Part shown: in pieces, positions 33,159 through 41,790 of the stretch
How positions within the stretch are numbered: the first letter of the stretch is position 1
How the letters are laid out: every line of letters begins with the position of its first letter
Assembly (NCBI GenBank): GCA_934373235.1
Contig: CAKROW010000005.1
Location: 19,026 to 83,025 of the forward strand
Origin: an uncultured Blautia sp.
GTDB taxonomy: Bacteria > Bacillota > Clostridia > Lachnospirales > Lachnospiraceae
Direction: 5' to 3'
DNA: 64,000 bases
Position numbers and translations under genes: made by a program
The notes under the pieces: model-generated
Seen by the model: the letters and a program-made list of their open reading frames with translations, nothing else
Database searches by the model: none
What the model was told of the DNA's origin: nothing

Positions 33159-34570
33159 GTTTTCCGGAAGGATTTTTATGGGGTGGCGCAGTAGCTGCCA
33201 ACCAGTGTGAAGGAGCGTACAATGAGGATGGCAAGGGTCTCTGCACCCAGGATGTCACACCTCACGGAATTGTAGGAGAGAGAACAGAGGAGCCTACACC
33301 GGACAATATGAAGCTTGTGGGAATTGATTTTTACCACCGCTATAAAGAAGATGTGAAGCTTTTTGCAGAGATGGGATTCAAAGTATTCCGTACTTCTATT
33401 GCATGGAGTCGTATTTTCCCAAATGGTGATGAGGAGACTCCCAACGAAAAAGGACTTCAGTTCTACGATGACCTTTTTGATGAGTGCCACAAATACGGAA
33501 TCGAGCCGCTGGTAACAATCTCACATTATGAGACACCACTTCATCTTTCCAAGACCTATGATGGCTGGGTAAACAGAAAGATGATCGGTTTTTATGAGAG
33601 ATATGTGCGTACTATTTTTGCACGATATGGAAAAAAAGTAAAATACTGGCTCACATTCAACGAGATCAACTCTGTTCTTCATGAGCCGTTTTTAAGTGGC
33701 GGTATTTATACAGCCAAAGACAAACTTTCCAAACAGGATCTTTATCAGGCTGTACATCATGAGTTTGTGGCAAGTGCCCTTGCAACAAAGATCGCACATG
33801 AGATGATGCCGGATGCCAAGGTTGGCTGCATGGTTTTAAGTATGCCGATCTATCCGCTGTCTCCTGCACCTGATGATGTGATCAAGGTAATGGAAAGCTC
33901 CCATATGAATGATTTCTTTGCGGATGTACATGTACGTGGTGTTTATCCGGGATACATGAAGAGATATTTCCGTGAGAATAATATTGAGATCAGATTTGAG
34001 CCGGGAGATGAGGAAATCCTTAAGAATACTGTGGATTTTGTTTCTTTCAGTTATTACATGAGTATCTGTGATACGGCAGATCCTGAAAAGCAGATCAAGG
34101 GCAAAGGCAATCTTATGGGAGGAGTTCCGAATCCCTACCTTGAGGCAAGTGAGTGGGGATGGCAGATCGATCCCAAGGGACTTCGCTATATAATGAATTA
34201 TTTCTATGACAGATATCAGAAACCTCTGTTTATCGTTGAGAATGGCCTTGGAGCTGTTGATAAGCTGGTTGAGGGCCCGGATGGAGTTCCTACTGTTGAG
34301 GATGATTATCGTATCGATTATCTGAAAAAACATCTTCTTCAGGTTGAGGAGGCGATCAAGGATGGAGTTCCGGTTATGGGATATACTTCCTGGGGATGCA
34401 TCGATCTTGTAAGCGCATCCACTGGAGAGCTTCGCAAACGTTACGGATATATCTATGTTGACCGTAATGATGACGGAACCGGTACACTGAACCGTTATAA
34501 GAAAAAATCTTTCTACTGGTATAAAGATGTGATCGAAACCAACGGAGAAGCACTTCACAAGGAGGATTAA
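33155..34570 (+). CDS. GH1 6-phospho-beta-glucosidase
   Basis: 471-residue cytosolic TIM-barrel glycosidase. FLWGGAVAANQCEGA starts the GH1 fold; TFNEINSV carries the acid/base Glu and VENGLGAVD the nucleophile Glu. The C-terminal loop GELRKRYGYIYVDRNDDG matches the phosphate-binding Lys/Tyr signature of the 6-phospho subfamily, so the expected substrate is a glucoside 6-phosphate. No PTS gene is present here; the upstream ROK kinase could supply the phosphorylated substrate. Translation is coupled upstream and the next gene starts two bases after its stop. Confidence 0.93.
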   Translation: MSFPEGFLWGGAVAANQCEGAYNEDGKGLCTQDVTPHGIVGERTEEPTPDNMKLVGIDFYHRYKEDVKLFAEMGFKVFRTSIAWSRIFPNGDEETPNEKGLQFYDDLFDECHKYGIEPLVTISHYETPLHLSKTYDGWVNRKMIGFYERYVRTIFARYGKKVKYWLTFNEINSVLHEPFLSGGIYTAKDKLSKQDLYQAVHHEFVASALATKIAHEMMPDAKVGCMVLSMPIYPLSPAPDDVIKVMESSHMNDFFADVHVRGVYPGYMKRYFRENNIEIRFEPGDEEILKNTVDFVSFSYYMSICDTADPEKQIKGKGNLMGGVPNPYLEASEWGWQIDPKGLRYIMNYFYDRYQKPLFIVENGLGAVDKLVEGPDGVPTVEDDYRIDYLKKHLLQVEEAIKDGVPVMGYTSWGCIDLVSASTGELRKRYGYIYVDRNDDGTGTLNRYKKKSFYWYKDVIETNGEALHKED

Positions 34571-34572
34571 AA

Positions 34573-36147
34573 ATGGCAGATGAACTGATCAGTATTATTC
34601 CTGACATGAAAAGAAAAACTATCGATGAATTTGTAAAGAAAGCACAGGAGCTGGATCACCCTCTTCTGACAAAGAAAGTGAATCCCCAGGCACTGGTAAG
34701 GGCAGGAAGAGATGAGAGTGGAAACGGAGTGATCGTTTCCAGGGAAGACATTGCAGGAATGAAAGAGATCCGCATGAAGAAAGGCGACAGCCTCTGCATG
34801 GATTTCGGTGATCATTACGTAGGACATGTAACCTTAAAGCTTGCATCAGCAGGAAGCCCGCAGGATGCGCCGGCATATCTTCGCCTGAAATTTGCAGAGA
34901 TCCCAAATGAGCTTCTGGACGATTCTTCCACATATGAAGGGTGGATCAGTAAAGGCTGGATTCAGGAAGAATATATCCACATTGATGTACTTCCCTGTGA
35001 ACTGAAACTTCCAAGAAGATATGCTTTCCGTTATCTGGAAGTACTTGCTATTGATACTTCACAGAAATTCCAGGTCGTTGTGGAGGATGCATCCCTCACA
35101 GCAGAGTCTGCCGTAGAGCTGGAAAGTGTTGCACCGGTTGAAGGGATTCCGGAAGATATGCAGAAGATCGACCGTGTAGCTCTGAAGACACTTCAGGATT
35201 GTATGCAGCATGTATTTGAGGACGGACCCAAGCGTGACCGCCGCCTCTGGATCGGAGATCTTCGCCTTCAGGCAAAGGCAAATTATGCTACATTCCGCAA
35301 TTTTGATCTTGTGAAACGCTGCATGTATCTGTTCGCAGGACTTACCAGAGAAGACGGAAAGATTGGTGCGTGTCTGTTTACAGAGCCTGTTATGCAGGTT
35401 GATGATACATTTCTCTGGGATTATTCCCTGTTCTTTGTATCTATTCTCTATGATTATTACAATGAGACAAAGGACGAGGAAGTTCTTAAGGAACTGTGGC
35501 CGGCAGCTTACCGTCAGATCCAGCTTGCCCTTGACGATATGGAAGATGGAGTGTTAAAAACAGACAATCCTATGATCGCCTTTATTGACTGGAAGGAAGG
35601 ACTTGACCGTCAGGCAGCGGCACAGGGCGTATGGATCTACTGTCTGCGCCAGGGTGCAAAGCTGGCAGAGCTTGCAGGCGATGAGACAGCCAGAGAACAT
35701 ATTGACGGGCTTCTTCAGGAAGCATTAAAAAATGCAGTAGAGCATTTCTGGGATGAGGAACAGGGATTCTTTGTAAGTGGCAGCAACCGTCAGATCTCCT
35801 GGTCTTCCCAGGCATGGATGGTTCTTGCAGATGTGTTTGATGCAGAGAAGAGTAAGGCGCTTATGAACCATCTTCTTGAGGTAAAACCGGAGATGGGTGT
35901 CTCCACACCTTATGGATACCACCATATTATTGAGGCACTTCTCCATGTGGGAGAGAAGGACGAGGCACTGGAACTTCTCCGTACATACTGGGGAGGCATG
36001 ATCGATCTTGGGGCAGATACTTTCTGGGAAGCATTTGACCCGGCGGATCCTAATGCCTCACCTTATGGAAATACCCAGGTAAACAGTTTCTGCCACGCAT
36101 GGAGCTGTACACCGGCATGGCTGTTCAGAGAGTATTTTCAGAAATAA
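34573..36147 (+). CDS. GH78-like glycosidase (alpha-L-rhamnosidase family)
   Basis: 524-residue cytosolic protein with no signal peptide, much shorter than typical GH78 enzymes (about 900 aa). Residues about 60-185 look like a beta-sandwich and about 195-524 an (alpha/alpha)6 barrel. EDGPKRDRRLWIGD near residue 215 aligns with the rhamnosidase motif that carries the catalytic acids; the usual general-acid Glu position is Asp here. VDDTFLWDY, FIDWKEG and HAWSC-PAWLF also fit the family. Coupling to a kinase and phospho-glucosidase suggests rhamnosyl-glucoside breakdown, but another deoxyhexose or uronic acid is possible. Confidence 0.75.
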   Translation: MADELISIIPDMKRKTIDEFVKKAQELDHPLLTKKVNPQALVRAGRDESGNGVIVSREDIAGMKEIRMKKGDSLCMDFGDHYVGHVTLKLASAGSPQDAPAYLRLKFAEIPNELLDDSSTYEGWISKGWIQEEYIHIDVLPCELKLPRRYAFRYLEVLAIDTSQKFQVVVEDASLTAESAVELESVAPVEGIPEDMQKIDRVALKTLQDCMQHVFEDGPKRDRRLWIGDLRLQAKANYATFRNFDLVKRCMYLFAGLTREDGKIGACLFTEPVMQVDDTFLWDYSLFFVSILYDYYNETKDEEVLKELWPAAYRQIQLALDDMEDGVLKTDNPMIAFIDWKEGLDRQAAAQGVWIYCLRQGAKLAELAGDETAREHIDGLLQEALKNAVEHFWDEEQGFFVSGSNRQISWSSQAWMVLADVFDAEKSKALMNHLLEVKPEMGVSTPYGYHHIIEALLHVGEKDEALELLRTYWGGMIDLGADTFWEAFDPADPNASPYGNTQVNSFCHAWSCTPAWLFREYFQK

Positions 36148-36170
36148 TATGAAAAATATGTATTTTTAAG

Positions 36171-36210
36171 GATATCCGTTGTATCATATGAGGTACAGCG
36201 GATATCTTTG
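36171..36210 (+). terminator. Terminator of the glucoside operon
   Basis: GATATCCGTTGTA pairs with TACAGCGGATATC (one wobble) and is followed by TTTG. Confidence 0.65.
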
Positions 36211-36284
36211 TATCGCTGAAAACTACTTGGTAATGTTCAGGGGATATTTTTCAAATATACTCCATGAAATCAGGAGAGTAACAG

Positions 36285-37217
36285 ATGGAAAAAGAAGCGA
36301 AGTATAAAGAACTCCTTAATAAATGTTTAATGTGTCCAAGAAGCTGCAAGACAGACCGAAACCATGGGAAAAAAGGTTTCTGCGGCATGGATAACAGGAT
36401 TTTTATTGCCAGGGCTGCTCTTCATATGTGGGAGGAACCGTGTATTTCCGGTAAAAAAGGCTCAGGGGCAGTATTTTTTTCGGGATGCGGTCTGCGCTGC
36501 TGTTATTGCCAGAATCATGATATTGCCATAGGGAGCAGGGGGCTTGAGATCACAGAGGAAAGGCTTGGGGAAATATTTCTGGAGCTTCAGGAACAGGGCG
36601 CTGCCAATATCAACCTGGTAACAGGGGCACATTATGTGCCGCAGATCATAAATGCGTTGGATTCTGCCCGGAAACAGGGGCTGAGACTGCCGGTGGTGTA
36701 TAATTCCAGCGGATATGAAAATCCGGATGTACTCAGGCTTCTGGAAGGTTACGTGGATGTTTATCTTCCGGATATGAAGTATATAAAGACGGATATTGCG
36801 GAGAGATTTTCGCATGCACCGGATTATCCGGGGAGGGCACAGGCTGCAATCCGTGAGATGGTAAGACAGACCGGTGCATGTAAATTTGACCAGGAGGGAT
36901 ATATTACAGGCGGTACAATAGTACGTCATCTTATTTTGCCGGGACATACGGCAAACTCTATTGAGGTGCTGCGATATCTTCACGAGACATATGGAAATCA
37001 GATATATATCAGCATTATGAACCAGTATACCCCGGTAAGGGAAATTCAGGAATATCCGGAGCTTAATCGAAAAGTGACAAAAAGGGAGTATGAAAAAGTT
37101 CTGAATGCTGCCGTGGAAATGGGAATCAGTAAGGGGTTCATCCAGGAAGGAGAGACTGCTTCGGAAAGCTTTATCCCGGACTTTGATTACGAAGGGGTCA
37201 GAAAAAAAGTCCTGTAA
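36285..37217 (+). CDS. Radical SAM protein, PflX-like (COG1313)
   Basis: 310-residue iron-sulfur enzyme. GCGLRCCYCQN holds the CxxxCxxC motif binding the catalytic [4Fe-4S] cluster and S-adenosylmethionine. An N-terminal Cys cluster, CLMCPRSC then GFCG, could bind a second metal site. GGTIVRHLILPGH and SIMNQYTP are typical of the PflX family, related to pyruvate formate-lyase activases, but no glycyl-radical enzyme is nearby and the target is unknown. It is monocistronic and convergent with cotJC. Confidence 0.87.
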   Translation: MEKEAKYKELLNKCLMCPRSCKTDRNHGKKGFCGMDNRIFIARAALHMWEEPCISGKKGSGAVFFSGCGLRCCYCQNHDIAIGSRGLEITEERLGEIFLELQEQGAANINLVTGAHYVPQIINALDSARKQGLRLPVVYNSSGYENPDVLRLLEGYVDVYLPDMKYIKTDIAERFSHAPDYPGRAQAAIREMVRQTGACKFDQEGYITGGTIVRHLILPGHTANSIEVLRYLHETYGNQIYISIMNQYTPVREIQEYPELNRKVTKREYEKVLNAAVEMGISKGFIQEGETASESFIPDFDYEGVRKKVL

Positions 37218-37228
37218 ATGGAAGGAGG

Positions 37229-37247
37229 CCGGTACTTTCGTACCGGC
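37229..37247. other. Small perfect hairpin after the radical SAM gene
   Basis: GCCGGTAC and GTACCGGC pair perfectly around a TTTC tetraloop about ten bases after the stop codon. No T-tract follows, so termination is uncertain. The remaining AT-rich gap to 37429 holds two ATGCCGTTTT repeats (37368 and 37389) and no gene. Confidence 0.5.
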
Positions 37248-37429
37248 GCGTATGAAAAAGAAAAATATTTTATAGAAAGCATATTGCCTTCTATGCCTAA
37301 TAATATAACTTTTAAATGTGAATAAATAGTGAGCAAAATGTGAAAAAAACGTGAATTATTACCAATTATGCCGTTTTTTATACAGAATATGCCGTTTTGA
37401 GAGAATAAAAAATTCACAAGACTAATGAT

Positions 37430-38056
37430 TCAGGACTGGTCACATTCTGCCTTGCAGGGCATATCAAAACCAGGATTAAATGCATAGAAATTCCGGGAAT
37501 CCAACTGTTCCTGTACAGAGCGCAGAGCTTCACCGAAACGCTGGAAGTGTACGATTTCTCTTGCGCGCAGAAAACGGATCGGGTCCGCAACTTCGGGCAT
37601 ATTTCCAACTACCCGGAGGATGTTGTCATAGGTGGAGCGTGCTTTCTGTTCCGCTGCAAGATCCTCGAACAGATCTGTAACAGGATCCCCTTTGCTCTGG
37701 AATTCACAGGCATTAAAAGGAATTCCACCTGCGGCTTGCGGCCAGATGCCTACAGTATGATCGATATAATAAGGTCCGAGTCCGCTGTTCTCGATCTCCT
37801 CCATGGAAAGATTTCTGGTAAGCTGATGAACAATGGTGGAAACCATTTCAAGATGAGCCAGTTCCTCAGTTCCGATATCATTAAGAACAGCTACTGCAGT
37901 GCGGTTGGGCATTGTAAATCGCTGGGACAGATATCGCATGGATGCACCGATCTCGCCATCCGGGCCACCGTACTGACTCATAATAAACTGTGCAACCTTT
38001 GCATTTGGGGTTGTGATATTAACAGGATACTGAAGCCTTTTTTCATAATTCCACAT
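37430..38056 (-). CDS. cotJC: Spore coat protein CotJC (manganese catalase family)
   Basis: 208-residue ferritin-like protein of the manganese-catalase family found in the inner spore coat. MWNYEKRLQYPVNI, GPDGEIGASMRYLSQRF, TEELAHLEM and LRAREIVHFQRFGE carry the Glu/His dimetal ligands. It is shorter than classic catalases, as CotJC proteins are. It is the last gene of cotJA-cotJB-cotJC. Such operons are mother-cell (sigma-E) controlled in Bacillus; the same is inferred here. Confidence 0.95.
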   Translation of the reverse strand: MWNYEKRLQYPVNITTPNAKVAQFIMSQYGGPDGEIGASMRYLSQRFTMPNRTAVAVLNDIGTEELAHLEMVSTIVHQLTRNLSMEEIENSGLGPYYIDHTVGIWPQAAGGIPFNACEFQSKGDPVTDLFEDLAAEQKARSTYDNILRVVGNMPEVADPIRFLRAREIVHFQRFGEALRSVQEQLDSRNFYAFNPGFDMPCKAECDQS

Positions 38057-38059
38057 AAT

Positions 38060-38344
38060 CTATCTGCATCCTCCTTCCTGCTCCCATGGGAACGGCTGCT
38101 GTGCCCACTTCCAGGTGGAAAGATCACTGTCTGTGGCACTGTCGATGGTGAGGGGGCCATAAAGACTGGAATATTCTTTCAGAAGATGGTTTCGCCTGGA
38201 GGAAACCTGGGTAAAAAGTTCCAGCGCTTTCGGATCTGTGGGATGAGTGTCAAGATAGAGAAGGAGGTCATCGACAGCGAAGCTTACTTCGTTGAGCTTT
38301 TTGAGAAGCTGTTTTCTGGAATTTATATTTTCTCCGTTTTTCAT
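38060..38344 (-). CDS. cotJB: Spore coat protein CotJB
   Basis: 94-residue coat protein. LLKKLNEVSFAVDDLLLYLDTHP and the C-terminal WKWAQQPFPWE are family features. GAGGTG lies eight bases before the ATG at 38344, which overlaps the cotJA stop. It needs CotJC for coat assembly in Bacillus. cotJC begins three bases after its stop. Confidence 0.92.
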   Translation of the reverse strand: MKNGENINSRKQLLKKLNEVSFAVDDLLLYLDTHPTDPKALELFTQVSSRRNHLLKEYSSLYGPLTIDSATDSDLSTWKWAQQPFPWEQEGGCR

Positions 38345-38604
38345 CGACGAACACCTCGCTTTCCGCAAAATGGCTTACATAGCTGTGGGAAAAGAGTCCC
38401 GACCTTCAGGGCATAGGAGAGATCATAAGTGGTGGTGTATTCCTGGTCGGGAACATAGGCCATGGCCGGTCCCGGGGAAATTTTACATTTGTGGGAAGGA
38501 TATTCCTGGCAGCAGTTTCCACTGCGTGCTCCGGGAGGGACATTCATTCCGCAGGTGATGGTGTAGGGCCTGCATCCCGGGCGATTGGTCTGAAATCTAT
38601 CCAT
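38341..38604 (-). CDS. cotJA: Spore coat associated protein CotJA
   Basis: 87-residue protein, first gene of the operon. AMAYVPDQEYTTTYDLSYALKVGTLFPQLCKPF matches the CotJA core, split here by the quoted-length limit only in description: AMAYVP, then ALKVGTLFP. The N-terminal part is Cys-rich (GNCCQEY, HKC), unlike Bacillus CotJA, and may be cross-linked in the coat. A GAATATA/CTTATAGA pair upstream loosely recalls a sigma-E promoter, but I rate this weak. Confidence 0.88.
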   Translation of the reverse strand: MDRFQTNRPGCRPYTITCGMNVPPGARSGNCCQEYPSHKCKISPGPAMAYVPDQEYTTTYDLSYALKVGTLFPQLCKPFCGKRGVRR

Positions 38605-38743
38605 AACGTTTACAAACCTTTCTATAAGATATCTGTTACCCTATATTCTATGGATATTTCAGAAAAGGGTGCCTGGTTTGGAAGGCTGGCTGCATTTTAT
38701 AAAACTTATTACATTTTTCTATAAATCCAAAATAATATTCCTG

Positions 38744-38772
38744 TTTAAAAATTACAGGGACAGTGCTATAAT
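38744..38772 (+). promoter_or_regulatory. Promoter of trkA-trkH
   Basis: TTTAAA and TATAAT are separated by 17 bases, leaving about 76 bases of leader before trkA. The leader is too short for a c-di-AMP (ydaO) riboswitch, and none is seen. Confidence 0.55.
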
Positions 38773-38848
38773 ACTCTTGCTTATCATTGATGTGATAGGC
38801 TTTTACTTATGATCGTAACCATTTTGTATGGTTCTGAAGGAGGAAATT

Positions 38849-40207
38849 ATGCAGGTTATTATCGTGGGCTGCGGCAAGGTTGGACGGACACTTGCAGAAC
38901 AGCTTCAGGCAGAGGATATTGATATTACCCTTGTTGACATATCTGCGGATAAGATTAATGAGCTTTCCGAAAATATTGATGCAATGGGAATTGTGGGAAA
39001 CGGTGCCAGTATTAATACATTGATGGAGGCCGGAGTAGATACCGCAGATATCCTGATCGCAGTAACAGCATCCGATGAGCTGAACCTTCTCTGCTGCCTG
39101 ATCGCACAGAAGGCAAACCGTTGTCAGACTATTGCCCGCGTCCGCAATCCAATTTATGGAAAAGAAATAGGCTTTATCAAGGAACGCCTTGGAGTTACCA
39201 TGATCATCAACCCGGAGCTGGCAGCAGCGCAGGAGATATCACGCCTTCTCCGTTTTCCGTCAGCTATGAAGATTGATACATTTGCCCGTGGCCGTGTGGA
39301 ACTTTTGAAGTTTAAGGTACTTCCGGAATTTGGGCTGGATGAAATGAGCGTATCCCAGCTTTCCGGCACGTTCCGAAGCGATATTCTGGTGTGTGCAGTA
39401 GAGAGCCGTGACAGTATTGCCATTCCGGGCGGAGATTATATCATCCATAACGGAGATATGGTTTCCATTCTGGCTTCACCGGTAAATGCGTCAGGATTTT
39501 TCCGCAAGATCGGGCTGAAGACCAATCAGGTCAAAAACTGTATCATTGTGGGAGGTGGAACCATTTCCTACTATCTTGCACGGGCACTTCTGGATATGAA
39601 GATCGGAGTCAAGATCATAGAGCAAAATAAGGAACGCTGTGAAGTACTCAGTGACCTTCTGCCGGATGCTACCATCATCAACGGAGACGGAACCAACCGT
39701 TCCCTTCTTCTTGAGGAAGGGCTTGTGGAGTCAGAAGCATTTGTAACACTGACCAATCTGGATGAGGAGAATGTTTTTCTTGCACTTTTTGCAAAAAGTA
39801 TTTCAGATGCCAAGCTGGTTGCCAAGGTGAACCGGCTGGAATTTAATGACGTGATCGATGCGCTTGACATAGGAAGTGTGATCTATCCGAAGAATATTAC
39901 TTCAGACTATATCCTTCAGTATGTCCGCGCAATGCAGAACAGCATTGGAAGTAATGTGGAAACTCTTTATCATATTCTTGATAACAATGCGGAGGCATTG
40001 GAATTTGCCATCCGCGAAGAGTCTGCAGTTACAGGAACGCCTCTTGCAGAGCTGAATCTCAGGAGCAATCTTCTGGTAGGCTGCCTGAACAGAAACGGTT
40101 CTATCCGGATTCCACGTGGACAGGATACCATTGAGGTAGGAGACACTGTGATCATTGTCACCACTCACAAAGGACTTTGTGATATTACGGATATACTTGC
40201 AAGGTAA
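38849..40207 (+). CDS. trkA: Trk potassium transporter NAD-binding subunit
   Basis: 452-residue cytosolic regulator of the TrkH potassium channel. It contains two RCK units: a first Rossmann domain (MQVIIVGCGKVGRTLAEQL) with a TrkA_C domain at about 140-215, and a second Rossmann domain (NCIIVGGGTISYYLARALL) with a second TrkA_C at about 370-452. AAGGAGG precedes ATG 38849; the in-frame ATG at 38828 lies upstream of this site. It probably binds NAD(H)/ATP and possibly c-di-AMP. trkH follows after 15 bases. Confidence 0.95.
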   Translation: MQVIIVGCGKVGRTLAEQLQAEDIDITLVDISADKINELSENIDAMGIVGNGASINTLMEAGVDTADILIAVTASDELNLLCCLIAQKANRCQTIARVRNPIYGKEIGFIKERLGVTMIINPELAAAQEISRLLRFPSAMKIDTFARGRVELLKFKVLPEFGLDEMSVSQLSGTFRSDILVCAVESRDSIAIPGGDYIIHNGDMVSILASPVNASGFFRKIGLKTNQVKNCIIVGGGTISYYLARALLDMKIGVKIIEQNKERCEVLSDLLPDATIINGDGTNRSLLLEEGLVESEAFVTLTNLDEENVFLALFAKSISDAKLVAKVNRLEFNDVIDALDIGSVIYPKNITSDYILQYVRAMQNSIGSNVETLYHILDNNAEALEFAIREESAVTGTPLAELNLRSNLLVGCLNRNGSIRIPRGQDTIEVGDTVIIVTTHKGLCDITDILAR

Positions 40208-40222
40208 AGGAGTTTTTTGATT

Positions 40223-41662
40223 ATGAATTATTCCATCATCATTTATATTCTGGGATGGATCCTTAATGTGGAAGCTGTTTGTATGGCACTGCCCTGTGTT
40301 ACGGCACTGATATATCGGGAGAAGGCAGGAGTGGCTTTTGTGATCACTATTATTGCCTGTCTGGCATTTGGAATCCCGCTGGTGTGCAGAAAGCCGTCAA
40401 AGAAGGCTTTTTATGCCAGGGAGGGACTGGTGACAACAGCTCTGAGCTGGATCGTGCTCAGTATTGTGGGTGCAGTTCCTTTTGTGCTCAGTGGTGCCAT
40501 ACCGGATCCGATCGATGCATTTTTTGAGATTGTTTCCGGATTTACGACAACAGGTTCCAGTATCCTCAAGGATCCATCTCTGATGCCTCACTGCATCAAT
40601 ATCTGGCGGTGTTTTGCACACTGGATCGGAGGTATGGGAGTACTGGTATTCATTCTTACGCTGCTGCCTCTTGCAGGCGGGTACCATATGAACATTATGA
40701 AAGCGGAGAGCCCGGGGCCTTCTGTAGGTAAGCTGCTTCCCAAGGTTCAGGCCACTGCCAAGATGCTGTATAAGATTTATATTGCTTTAACACTGCTTCT
40801 TATTGTATTGCTCCTTCTTGGGGGCATGCCGCTTTTTGATACACTGTGTGCGGCATTTGGTACTGCAGGTACCGGTGGATTTGGTATCCGCTCGGACAGT
40901 ATGGGTGGATATAATATGTATATACAGGTGGTTATCACTGTTTTTATGATACTGTTTGGTGTAAACTTCAATGTTTATTTCCTGATCCTTACCAGAAAAT
41001 TTGCCCAGGCTTTCAAGTCAGAGGAAGTTCGGTGCTATTTTCTGGTGATTCTGGTGTCGGCGCTGATTATCACGCTGAATGTCAGAGATATGTTTGAAAA
41101 TATCGGCATTGCAATGCAGCAGGTATTTTTCCAGGTGGGATCTATCATTACCACTACAGGATATGCAACAACAGACTTTAACCAGTGGCCGGCCGTGTCA
41201 CGCACGATTATCGTTCTGCTTACTTTCTGTGGTGCCTGCGCAGGCAGTACAGGTGGAGGTATCAAGATTTCACGTCTGCTTCTGATGCTGAAGTCAGTTC
41301 GCAAGGAGCTTCATCTTTATCTGCATCCCAATGCAGTCAAAAAGATCAAGATGGACGGAAAGGTGGTATCCCACGAGGTTATGAGAGCCACCAATATTTA
41401 TATGATCGTTTATATCTTGCTGATGGCTGTGTCCATACTGATCATCAGTTTTGATGAGTTTGACCTGGTGACTAACTTCACCGCTGTGGTAACAACTATC
41501 AATAACGTAGGTCCGGGCCTTTCGCTTATCGGACCGACAGGGAACTTCAGTATTTTTTCACCTCTGTCCAAGCTGGTACTGTCCTTTGACATGCTTGCCG
41601 GTCGACTGGAGCTGTTTCCCATACTGATCCTGTTTTTGAGGGAAACCTGGAAAAAGTTCTGA
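40223..41662 (+). CDS. trkH: Trk potassium uptake protein TrkH
   Basis: 479-residue membrane channel of the TrkH/KtrB family for K+ uptake. About ten hydrophobic segments include four pore-loop filters: SGFTTTGSS, GTAGTGGFG, ITTTGYATTD and TTINNVGPG. HWIGGMGVLVFILTLLPL is the typical second-repeat start. AAAGGAG precedes ATG 40223 (TTG at 40217 is less likely). It forms one operon with trkA and ends at a strong hairpin. Confidence 0.95.
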   Translation: MNYSIIIYILGWILNVEAVCMALPCVTALIYREKAGVAFVITIIACLAFGIPLVCRKPSKKAFYAREGLVTTALSWIVLSIVGAVPFVLSGAIPDPIDAFFEIVSGFTTTGSSILKDPSLMPHCINIWRCFAHWIGGMGVLVFILTLLPLAGGYHMNIMKAESPGPSVGKLLPKVQATAKMLYKIYIALTLLLIVLLLLGGMPLFDTLCAAFGTAGTGGFGIRSDSMGGYNMYIQVVITVFMILFGVNFNVYFLILTRKFAQAFKSEEVRCYFLVILVSALIITLNVRDMFENIGIAMQQVFFQVGSIITTTGYATTDFNQWPAVSRTIIVLLTFCGACAGSTGGGIKISRLLLMLKSVRKELHLYLHPNAVKKIKMDGKVVSHEVMRATNIYMIVYILLMAVSILIISFDEFDLVTNFTAVVTTINNVGPGLSLIGPTGNFSIFSPLSKLVLSFDMLAGRLELFPILILFLRETWKKF

Positions 41663-41732
41663 AGAAAAGGGAATCATGGGGTGAAAGCCGTTCATCGCAG
41701 AGGATCCGTAAAGCAGGGATTTTTCTTATACA

Positions 41733-41779
41733 AAAACCTCCGGGACATTCTTTTAACGGAATGTTCCGGAGGTTTTCTG
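41733..41779. terminator. Bidirectional terminator between trkH and the activase gene
   Basis: AAAACCTCCGGGACATTC and GAATGTTCCGGAGGTTTT form an 18-bp stem with one wobble. A-tract and T-tract flanks allow termination in both directions between the convergent genes. Confidence 0.8.
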
Positions 41780-41790
41780 ATATATGGAGA

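Noticed and set aside
38605..38848. c-di-AMP riboswitch ahead of trkA
   Set aside because: The transcribed leader is only about 76 bases, too short for the ydaO class, and no core motif is seen.
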